10,945 nucleotides of DNA, taken from NCBI GenBank assembly GCA_017615495.1, contig JAGAAA010000028.1, forward strand, positions 1 to 10,945. The letters are read 5' to 3'. This DNA comes from Clostridia bacterium. GTDB lineage: Bacteria; Bacillota; Clostridia; Christensenellales; CAG-1252. The notes under the pieces are model-generated. The model saw only the letters and a list, made by a program, of their open reading frames with translations, ran no database searches and was not told where the DNA came from. Below are positions 1 through 5,757 of this stretch, in pieces. Every line of letters begins with the position of its first letter. The stretch's first letter is position 1. Made by a program: the position numbers and the translations under genes.

Positions 1-126
1 CTCACCGGCGCTTCCACCCGCGTGATGCCCTTTGACCAGACCCCCGTGGGCACCAAGTGCGTCTGCTGCGGCAAGAACCTCCTCGAAGGCGAAGGCAAGG
101 TCATTTACTTTGCAAAGGCATATTGA
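1..126 (+). CDS. proS: Prolyl-tRNA synthetase, C-terminal fragment (5' part outside window)
   Basis: The first frame is open from the window edge to a TGA at 124-126 and gives the last 41 residues of a protein. A cysteine cluster (KCVCCGK) is followed by an ending in VIYFAKAY. This matches the end of the archaeal/eukaryote-like class of prolyl-tRNA synthetase, which has a C-terminal zinc-binding domain and a conserved terminal tyrosine that reaches towards the active site. The enzyme charges tRNA-Pro with proline in the cytoplasm. The catalytic domain is not in the window, so the call rests on the tail alone. An intrinsic terminator follows 25 bases after the stop, so this is the last gene of its transcript. 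Confidence 0.72.
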   Translation, partial: LTGASTRVMPFDQTPVGTKCVCCGKNLLEGEGKVIYFAKAY

Positions 127-150
127 TAAAGCACGATTTCTCAATTACCT

Positions 151-180
151 AAAACGCGCGGTTGCTCCCGCGCGTTTTTT
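151..180 (+). terminator. Intrinsic terminator after proS
   Basis: An 11-bp perfect stem, AAAACGCGCGG (151-161) with CCGCGCGTTTT (168-178), closes a 6-nt loop and runs into a T tract (175-180). The GC-rich core and the U run are those of a Rho-independent terminator for the plus strand. Because the 5' end of the stem is A-rich, it may also work weakly in the other direction, although no minus-strand gene is nearby. Confidence 0.9.
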
Positions 181-244
181 ATTGAACCGCGCATCCACAC
201 CTTTCTTTGTCGCCTATGATGAAAGACAATCCAGATGGATGCAC

Positions 245-275
245 TTGACAAAATGCGTCCCACAGGGCATATAAT
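245..275 (+). promoter_or_regulatory. Sigma-A promoter of the M20 peptidase gene
   Basis: A perfect -35 TTGACA (245-250) and a perfect -10 TATAAT (270-275) are separated by 19 bases, slightly longer than the usual 17. The shifted hexamer CATATA (268-273) would give a 17-base spacer. Transcription should begin near 282, leaving a short leader of about 21 nt with an AGGTGA ribosome binding site at 293-298, five bases or fewer before the ATG. Confidence 0.75.
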
Positions 276-302
276 AGTTTAACAAATCTCATAGGTGAAA
301 CG

Positions 303-1604
303 ATGAAAAAGTATACGGAACAAATGCAACAAACTCTCCTCTCTCTCCTTGCGGTAAACAGCGTGCAAGGGGAGCCCGCAGACGGTGCGCCCTTTGGCAA
401 AGGCACGCGTGAGGCGTTGGACAAATTTCTTTCGCTAGCCGCCTCTTTCGGTTTTAAGACCAAGGTCGTGGATGGCATGGTCGGCTGGGCGGAGATAGGC
501 GAAGGGGAGCTGCTTGGCATCCCGTTCCATTTGGACACCGTTCCCTTTGGCGAGGATTGGAGCCGTTCCCCTCTTGGCGAAGTTGAGAACGGCGTCATTT
601 ACGGACGCGGCGCAGAGGATGACAAAGGCCCCGCCGTCGCCGTGCTTTACGCCATAAAATCCTTGCTTGATGAGGGAAAGCTCCCCCGCAGGCGCATCCG
701 CCTGATCGCGGGGCTCAATGAGGAAAGCGGTTGGAAGTGCATCGAGCGCTACCTTCAAACCGAAGAGGTGCCCGCGCTTTCCTTCTCCCCCGACGCGGAC
801 TTCCCCGTCATTTTTTCGGAAAAGGGGGTTTTGCACGTCTGCGTTTCCCTCAAAAAACCAGAGGAAGTCATTAGTTTTACCGCTGGCGAACGCGTCAACA
901 TGGTCGCAGACCGCGCCGTGCTGGAAGTAAAAACTCTTTCGGACGCCGCCTTCTCCAAGTGTTTGAAGGGTGGCGTCAAAGTCAAGTTTATCGAGGGCGG
1001 GTTCCGTCTTACGGCGGAAGGCGTTTCGGCGCACGGCTCCACCCCCGAAAAAGGCGAAAACGCCGTTTTAAAAATCCTTTACGCCGTCAAGTCCTCTTCG
1101 GAATTTTTGGCGGATCTGTACGACTATTTCCATCAGACCGATGGCAAAGGCCTCGGCATTGACCTCAAGGACGAAGTCAGCGGCGACCTCACCTTAAACC
1201 TCGGCCGCGTCAGGACGGATGGCGACCGTCTTTTGTTCTCCCTGGACGTCCGCTACCCCGCCGCCACAAACGAAGAGACGCTGCTTGAAAAGTTGCAAGC
1301 CGTCTTTGGCGCGGACGCCGCTATCACGGTGGAAGGGCGCCACCTGCCCCTTTACGTTTCGCCGGAAAGCGAACTCGTCACCTCGCTCCTTGCCGCCTAT
1401 AACGAAGTCACGGGCGAAAACGCATCCCCCATCGCCATCGGCGGTGCGACCTACGCGCGCGCCTTCCCTAACGCCGTCGCTTTCGGTCCCGTCTTCCCGG
1501 GGGAAGAAAGCCGCATCCATCAAAAGGACGAATGCATCACGGTCGACGGGCTCCTTAAGTGCGCCGAGATCTACCGCGCCGCCTTGTTGAAACTTGCCTT
1601 TTAG
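303..1604 (+). CDS. pepV: M20 family metallopeptidase, PepV/Sapep-like dipeptidase
   Basis: This 433-residue protein is a likely cytoplasmic zinc dipeptidase that splits dipeptides and short peptides taken up by the cell. The dinuclear metal site is complete: H76 and D78 in HLDTVP, bridging D106 in GRGAEDDKGP, the catalytic base and ligand pair E140-E141 in NEESGWK, D164 in SPDADFP, and the distal H406 in RIHQKDE. Order and spacing follow Lactobacillus PepV closely. The lid-domain signature SAHGSTP lies in the middle of the protein. Length is a little under the usual 460-470 residues. The ATG is preceded by AGGTG five bases upstream and by a consensus promoter. The gene stands alone; the next gene has its own promoter 30 bases after the stop. 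The exact peptide substrate cannot be read from sequence. Confidence 0.88.
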   Translation: MKKYTEQMQQTLLSLLAVNSVQGEPADGAPFGKGTREALDKFLSLAASFGFKTKVVDGMVGWAEIGEGELLGIPFHLDTVPFGEDWSRSPLGEVENGVIYGRGAEDDKGPAVAVLYAIKSLLDEGKLPRRRIRLIAGLNEESGWKCIERYLQTEEVPALSFSPDADFPVIFSEKGVLHVCVSLKKPEEVISFTAGERVNMVADRAVLEVKTLSDAAFSKCLKGGVKVKFIEGGFRLTAEGVSAHGSTPEKGENAVLKILYAVKSSSEFLADLYDYFHQTDGKGLGIDLKDEVSGDLTLNLGRVRTDGDRLLFSLDVRYPAATNEETLLEKLQAVFGADAAITVEGRHLPLYVSPESELVTSLLAAYNEVTGENASPIAIGGATYARAFPNAVAFGPVFPGEESRIHQKDECITVDGLLKCAEIYRAALLKLAF

Positions 1605-1610
1605 AACGCT

Positions 1611-1639
1611 TTACCGCACGCCCGCGAGCGTGATATAAT
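1611..1639 (+). promoter_or_regulatory. Extended -10 promoter of the AEC permease gene (predicted leaderless start)
   Basis: TGATATAAT (1631-1639) is a perfect extended -10 (TGn plus TATAAT). A weak -35 candidate, TTACCG (1611-1616), lies 17 bases upstream. Counting seven bases from the last T of the -10 puts +1 at 1646, the A of the start codon. The spacer also holds a small inverted repeat CACGC/GCGTG (1617-1621 and 1628-1632), which might be an operator or chance. Confidence 0.62.
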
Positions 1640-1645
1640 CAAACT

Positions 1646-2575
1646 ATGCAATTTACCACCACACTCATCACCGTGGCGATCATGCTTGCCTATGCGATCC
1701 CCGGCTTCATTTTCGTAAAGACGAAGGCCATCAAGCCCGAGTCTATCGGCGCGTTTGCGCGCGTGCTTTTGTTCGTGTGTCAACCGGCGCTGTTTTTGTA
1801 TTCCTTCAACGCCGCCACCTATTCCCCCGAGTTTTTCAAACAAATGGGGATCTTTTTCGGGCTGTGCATGGGGATGCAGATCCTCGTGATGGTCTCCTTG
1901 ACCTTGATCCTCAAAAGCAGGTTTGACGACATCCGCAACCGCATTTGCACCATCGCATCCGCGCTGGCAAACGTTGGGTTCTTTGGCGTTCCTCTCTTAG
2001 AAGCCGTCCTGCCCGGCCACCCCGAAGCCATCGTCTTTTCCACCGTGTTTTCGGTCACGTTGAATTTGCTTTCCTGGACGCTTGCGGTGGGCATCATTTC
2101 GTGGGACCGTAAAAAGATGAGCATCCGCAATATGGTGCTCAACCCCACCACGGTTTCCCTGCTTGTAGCGCTCCCGCTCTTTTTCACCGGGACAAAACTC
2201 CCCGGCGTCATCGCACCCATCGTGGAGCTTCTTGCCCGCATGACCACGCCGATGTGCATGCTGATCCTCGGCATGCGCCTTGCCACTGTCACCACCAAGG
2301 ACCTCTTTTGCAACCCGCGCATTTACCTCTCCACAGCCATCAAAAACGTCCTTTACCCCTTGCTTTCCTTCTTGATCATCTACTTCATCCCGCTGCCGAC
2401 CTATATCAAGATCACCTTCTTCCTTTTGGGCTGTTGCCCCGCGGCAAGCATGGTGCTCAACATGTCCGAACTCGTCGGTGAAGGTCAAACCCAAGCCGCA
2501 TGCAGCGTGCTGATCAGTACGCTATCTTGTATCATTACCATCCCGGTACTCGCTTTGATGATCCCTTTGTTATAA
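1646..2575 (+). CDS. AEC (auxin efflux carrier) family permease, MleP-like
   Basis: This 309-residue, very hydrophobic integral membrane protein has the features of the AEC/Mem_trans family. An N-terminal helix bundle is followed by the conserved ANVGFFGVPLLEA segment around residues 108-120, an N/S-rich stretch (TLNLLSWTLAVG), and a second half containing PTTVSLLVALPLFF and a C-terminal S(T/C)L..I.T.P helix. Bacterial members transport organic acids such as malate or other small anions; the substrate here is not determinable. The ATG lacks any upstream Shine-Dalgarno sequence, and the promoter -10 ends six bases before it. No better internal start with a ribosome binding site is visible. The gene lies just after the M20 peptidase but appears to be separately transcribed and is closed by a strong terminator. 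Confidence 0.87.
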   Translation: MQFTTTLITVAIMLAYAIPGFIFVKTKAIKPESIGAFARVLLFVCQPALFLYSFNAATYSPEFFKQMGIFFGLCMGMQILVMVSLTLILKSRFDDIRNRICTIASALANVGFFGVPLLEAVLPGHPEAIVFSTVFSVTLNLLSWTLAVGIISWDRKKMSIRNMVLNPTTVSLLVALPLFFTGTKLPGVIAPIVELLARMTTPMCMLILGMRLATVTTKDLFCNPRIYLSTAIKNVLYPLLSFLIIYFIPLPTYIKITFFLLGCCPAASMVLNMSELVGEGQTQAACSVLISTLSCIITIPVLALMIPLL

Positions 2576-2596
2576 CGATGATTTGATCAACACAAG

Positions 2597-2630
2597 AGAT
2601 ACGCTCGCACCCGCGAGCGTATCTTTTTCT
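2597..2630 (+). terminator. Intrinsic terminator after the AEC permease
   Basis: A perfect 12-bp stem, AGATACGCTCGC (2597-2608) with GCGAGCGTATCT (2613-2624), has a 4-nt loop ACCC and is followed by TTTTCT. This is a strong Rho-independent terminator 21 bases after the stop codon of the permease. Confidence 0.93.
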
Positions 2631-2650
2631 ATTCTTTAATTTTCCGGCAA

Positions 2651-2721
2651 GGGTGCAGATACCAGTGAGCGCGGAGTGTGACGCATAGACACGACGCAAT
2701 GAAAAAAATCCCGCAGGCGCC
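2651..2721. repeat. Truncated half copy of the structured intergenic repeat (copy A')
   Basis: This stretch aligns with the left half of the repeat at 8211-8335 and the bases just left of it. Both have TGCAGAT at the start, a GCGGAG block, a cAGACA segment, CAAT followed by seven A (2702-2708 against 8248-8254), and exactly twelve bases ending in AGGCGC. The similarity stops at the point where the apical GTAC hairpin should begin, and no 3' partner for the inner stem follows. GGCAAGG just upstream (2646-2652) matches the outer arm of the neighbouring full copy (2734-2740). It looks like a broken or partly overwritten copy next to an intact one. Confidence 0.5.
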
Positions 2722-2723
2722 TT

Positions 2724-2861
2724 AAAAAAACTTGGCAAGGACACAGAAGGGTTGCAGATACGAGGCACAACAAAAGGCGGCGAATGAGCGTACTTTTTCG
2801 TACGTGATTTCGCCGCCTTGCAGTTTGTAACAAAGTAGATGCGCCGTTATGTGTCCTTGCC
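2724..2861 (-). terminator. Probable transcription end of the pot operon, formed by repeat copy A
   Basis: Read on the minus strand, the outer arms GGCAAGGACACA (2861-2850) and TGTGTCCTTGCC (2745-2734) pair over 12 bp. They begin directly after the TAA of potD and are followed, after three bases, by seven T (2730-2724). The inner hairpin (2819-2774) is also followed by a short T-rich run. Either could end transcription. The large branched loop makes this an unusual terminator, so the role is inferred. Confidence 0.45.
2734..2861. repeat. Structured intergenic repeat, complete copy A
   Basis: This is a 128-base element with nested symmetry. The outer arms, GGCAAGGACACA (2734-2745) and TGTGTCCTTGCC (2850-2861), pair perfectly. 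A short middle stem, GGTTGCA against TGCGCC (2750-2756 and 2840-2845), has one bulge. The inner stem AAGGCGGCGAA (2774-2784) with TTCGCCGCCTT (2809-2819) is perfect, and the tip is GCGTAC (2788-2793) with GTACGT (2800-2805) around a T-rich loop. Conserved unpaired blocks include GCAGATACGAG on the left and GCAGTTTGTAACAAAG on the right. The right arm ends one base before the potD stop codon. The same architecture recurs at 8084-8180 and 8211-8335. No reading frame in it looks coding. Confidence 0.78.
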
Positions 2862-4067
2862 TTATTGGACTGCGGCCCACATCGTGATTACAGCATTCTT
2901 ACCGTCCCCAAAGTCCTTCATCACGCCGCAACGATTGAGCGTTTCCGCGCTGGGGAACATGGTTTCAAGGAACATCTCCTTCCAACCGGAGCGGGTGCCT
3001 TCGTAAAGCTCCTCGTCGGTGCTGTAGCTCTCGTAAAGCTCGTCGTAAGCTTCCGCCACCGGGCTGATGGCGCCGGCGTACTCACTGTTGGCGATGGCGG
3101 TATCCTTCAAGCAAAGGAACTTGAGGAACCAGTTTGCCGCCTCAACGTTTTTGGCGTACTTGCTGATGACGAATGCGTCGATATAGACGTTGCCGCCCTC
3201 ATCCGGCACAACGTACCAAAGGTTGCGGTTGCCGCTCTTCTCCTCACCGTTGGCGTCCTCGTAGTCGTTCATAACGTAACCTGCGTCGCAGGACCACATC
3301 AAAGCCACCGCGGGAGCGTCGTTCTTGCCCGCCGCCATATCGAACTTGACGTTATCCACGTCCCAAACGCTGCCGTTCTTCACGCCAAGCAAAGTTGCCT
3401 TTGCTGCGTTGACAGTGTTTGCGGTGGTGTCTTCAAAGACCGCTTGCACCGCGTTCTTTTGCGCCGCGCCGGTAAGCCCCGCAAGGCTCTCTCTTGCATT
3501 GTACAAGCAAGCCGCTGCGTAAGCGTCGCGCATGGAATCCTTGATGGAACGGCTGCCGGAGAACTCGCTTCCGAACAAGGAGGTCCAGCTGGTGATCTGC
3601 TTGTTGGTCTTGGTGACGTCGTACACGATGCCGAGGGTACCGTACATATAGGGGACGGCGTACTCAAGCGTGGGGTCAAACGCCCTCGTGGTCTCGATGT
3701 ACTGCGCCTTAAACAGCCCTTCCTCGCTGACGTCGATCACGCTTTTATCCACCTTTTGAACGAGGCCTTTTCCGATCAAATACTCGATCATATAATCACT
3801 GGGGCAAAGGAGGTCGTAATCCGCCTTGCTGCCCTCAACGGCAAGCTGGATGTTCTCCACCGTTTCAAAGGTCTCGATCTCCACCTTGACCTTTTTGCCG
3901 GTCTGCTCTTTGTACCAGCTTTCAAACTCTTCGAAGAGGTCTTCGTCGATGTACTCGCCGGGCATATAAAGCTTTAAGACGTTTTCACGCTTGGTGCAGG
4001 CGGTAAACGCTACAAACAGCGTTGCCATCAGCGCGAGGACCAACAGAATGCTAACGATCTTTTTCAT
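2862..4067 (-). CDS. potD: Polyamine-type ABC transporter substrate-binding lipoprotein (PotD-like)
   Basis: This 401-residue protein has a lipoprotein signal: charged MKK, a hydrophobic stretch to residue 20 and a lipobox FTAC with the anchored cysteine C24. The mature part is a PotD/PotF-type type II periplasmic-binding fold: LKLYMPGEYIDEDLFEEFE near residues 31-49, the DLLCPSDYMIEYL block (85-97), a DSMRDAY block (177-183) and a GGNVYIDAFVIS block (291-302). It would capture the ligand outside the membrane and deliver it to PotBC. It is the last gene of the operon, 41 bases after potC, with its own AGGAG seven bases before the ATG. The pocket differs from E. coli PotD: the YNWTEY-type motif reads YMPGEY, so the stacking tryptophan is replaced by P36. 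W258 and D297 seem kept. Polyamine specificity is therefore likely but not assured. Confidence 0.88.
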   Translation of the reverse strand: MKKIVSILLVLALMATLFVAFTACTKRENVLKLYMPGEYIDEDLFEEFESWYKEQTGKKVKVEIETFETVENIQLAVEGSKADYDLLCPSDYMIEYLIGKGLVQKVDKSVIDVSEEGLFKAQYIETTRAFDPTLEYAVPYMYGTLGIVYDVTKTNKQITSWTSLFGSEFSGSRSIKDSMRDAYAAACLYNARESLAGLTGAAQKNAVQAVFEDTTANTVNAAKATLLGVKNGSVWDVDNVKFDMAAGKNDAPAVALMWSCDAGYVMNDYEDANGEEKSGNRNLWYVVPDEGGNVYIDAFVISKYAKNVEAANWFLKFLCLKDTAIANSEYAGAISPVAEAYDELYESYSTDEELYEGTRSGWKEMFLETMFPSAETLNRCGVMKDFGDGKNAVITMWAAVQ

Positions 4068-4108
4068 TTCTTTTCTCCTTTTCTTAGTTTGCTTTTGTTT
4101 TTTAAGGT

Positions 4109-4948
4109 TTATGCCTTTTTTGCAAGCTCTTTTGCTTTTTTGTTTTTGACCACGTTATAGACGATCAAGGCGGTCAAGACCACCACGAAGATGATGGTGG
4201 ACAGCGCGCGGATCTCAATGGGCACGCCCTTCTTGCGGATGCCGGAATAAACGTAGGTGGAGATGGTGTCGATGTTGGCGCCAAAGCTGTTTACGTTAGT
4301 TACGACGAAGTCGTCCAGCGACAGCGTGAAGGCAAGTGCGAAGCCCGAGACCATCGCCCCGGCAAGCTGTGGTAGCATCACGGTAAACAAGCTGCGCATC
4401 GGCCCCGCGCCGAGGTCCATACTTGCTTCCAAAAGGTTGGGGTTCAGCTGCTGCAAGCGCGGCGTAACGGTCAAGATCACGTACGGCGTGGTAATGACGG
4501 TATGGGTGATGATGAGCCACCACAAACTGAAATTCACCGGCACGTTGACCGTATCACGAAGGAAGATCATCAACAGGAAAAAGCCCATTGCCGTGACGAT
4601 CTCCGCATTTACGACGGTGATCTGCGAAGCGGTGTCCACGGCGGACTTCACCTTCTTTTTCATATAATGGATGCCCACCGACGCCGTGGTGCCGAGAATG
4701 GTGGCAAGCGCGGCGGAGACAAGCCCGATGATCAAGGTATTTTTGAGGGCGGCAAGCATCTTTGTGTTTTTAAAGAGCTTTTCATATAGCGCGATGGTGA
4801 CGCCGCCGAATTCCCCGCCCACCGAGGGGGACGTGCTGAAGGAATAAATGATGATCATAAGCAGCGGCAAGTAGATCGCAACGAGCACCGCGAGGAGCAC
4901 CACCCATTTGAAGCCCAAGAATACTTTGGAGGAAGTTTTGTTCATCAC
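4109..4948 (-). CDS. potC: Polyamine-type ABC transporter permease PotC
   Basis: This 279-residue inner-membrane permease has about six hydrophobic segments and the binding-protein-dependent transport EAA loop (E174 to P193), which docks on the ATPase PotA. The SLDDFVVT segment at 210-217 is characteristic of PotC/PotI rather than PotB. With PotB it forms the channel of the importer. The frame can start at GTG (4946-4948) or at the adjacent ATG (4943-4945); both are served by an AGGAGG lying inside the end of potB. The ATG, overlapping the potB TGA by one base as TGATG, is at least as likely as the GTG. The lysine- and alanine-rich tail (KNKKAKELAKKA) is cytoplasmic. Confidence 0.92.
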   Translation of the reverse strand: MMNKTSSKVFLGFKWVVLLAVLVAIYLPLLMIIIYSFSTSPSVGGEFGGVTIALYEKLFKNTKMLAALKNTLIIGLVSAALATILGTTASVGIHYMKKKVKSAVDTASQITVVNAEIVTAMGFFLLMIFLRDTVNVPVNFSLWWLIITHTVITTPYVILTVTPRLQQLNPNLLEASMDLGAGPMRSLFTVMLPQLAGAMVSGFALAFTLSLDDFVVTNVNSFGANIDTISTYVYSGIRKKGVPIEIRALSTIIFVVVLTALIVYNVVKNKKAKELAKKA

Positions 4949-5757
4949 GCTTTACCTCCTTTGGGGGCTTTTTGGGTGCGGCGCGTCAAGGCGTTGCCGA
5001 TGAGCATCACGACCAGCACCAACACGAGAAGCACGAAAGAAAGCGCCGAGCCGTACCCGTAACTGCCGTAGTTTTGGTTTTCAAACAGGCTGGCGATCTT
5101 GGCGCCGATGACCGTCGTGTTCATATCGCCCATCATCTTGGTGATGGCGTAGGAACTGAAGATGGGCATAAACATCATGCTGATGCCGCTGACCACACCG
5201 GGGACAGAAAGCGGGAGCGTGACCTTAAAGAAGGTTTGCACCGGGTTTGCACCGAGATCGCGCGAGGCTTCCACGTAACTTTTGTCCATATTGGAAAGCA
5301 CGGTGTAGATAGGAAGCAGCATATACGGGAAGAAGTCGTACACCATACCGATGACCGCCGCGCCGTAGCTCTTGCCCACGCCGATCATGGACAAAAGGGA
5401 TTGCAACGCAAAAATGCGGAGCATAAAGTTGATCCACATCGGAATAACGAACAAAAGCGCGAGGATCGCCATCTTATTGAAAGGTTGCGACGCCAAAATG
5501 TACGCCACGGGATAAGCGATCAAAAGGCAGATCGCCGTGGACTGCGCCGCGATGGCGATGGTTTGCCCCAATTGGCGAAGCGTTTCCTTCTCGGTGAACA
5601 CCAAGCGGAAGTTATCAAAGGTAAAACCACCGTCCGCCCCGCGCACCGCGTAGACCAAAACCAAAATAAGAGGAATGATCACGAAGACCAACGTTACCGC
5701 AAGATATGGGAAAGCAAACGCCGTCGGGCGGAAAACTTTACCCTTCTTAGTCATCAC
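4945..5757 (-). CDS. potB: Polyamine-type ABC transporter permease PotB
   Basis: This 270-residue inner-membrane permease is the partner of PotC in the heteromeric channel. It shows a first membrane segment at about 14-37, a large membrane core and an EAA loop at E163 to P182. As in the PotC gene there are tandem start codons, GTG (5755-5757) and ATG (5752-5754), preceded by AGGAGG located in the last codons of potA. The upstream potA frame ends at the overlapping TGA and meets a second TGA immediately after. The tight overlap indicates translational coupling so that ATPase and permeases are made in step. Length and motif positions are normal for PotB. Confidence 0.92.
   Translation of the reverse strand: MMTKKGKVFRPTAFAFPYLAVTLVFVIIPLILVLVYAVRGADGGFTFDNFRLVFTEKETLRQLGQTIAIAAQSTAICLLIAYPVAYILASQPFNKMAILALLFVIPMWINFMLRIFALQSLLSMIGVGKSYGAAVIGMVYDFFPYMLLPIYTVLSNMDKSYVEASRDLGANPVQTFFKVTLPLSVPGVVSGISMMFMPIFSSYAITKMMGDMNTTVIGAKIASLFENQNYGSYGYGSALSFVLLVLVLVVMLIGNALTRRTQKAPKGGKA

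Noticed and set aside
191..242. GCATCC/GGATGC inverted repeat upstream of the M20 peptidase promoter
   Set aside because: Arms of six bases 40 bases apart are expected by chance, and nothing else supports a function.
2734..2861. Repeat as an insertion sequence or group II intron remnant
   Set aside because: No transposase or reverse transcriptase fragment, no domain V-like hairpin with AGC triad recognised, and no clear target duplication. A non-autonomous element remains possible and is covered under the findings.
2865..3977. Long plus-strand open frame (370 codons) opposite potD
   Set aside because: It is antisense to a clear PotD gene, has no recognisable domain and no ribosome binding site, and arises from the codon bias of the real gene.
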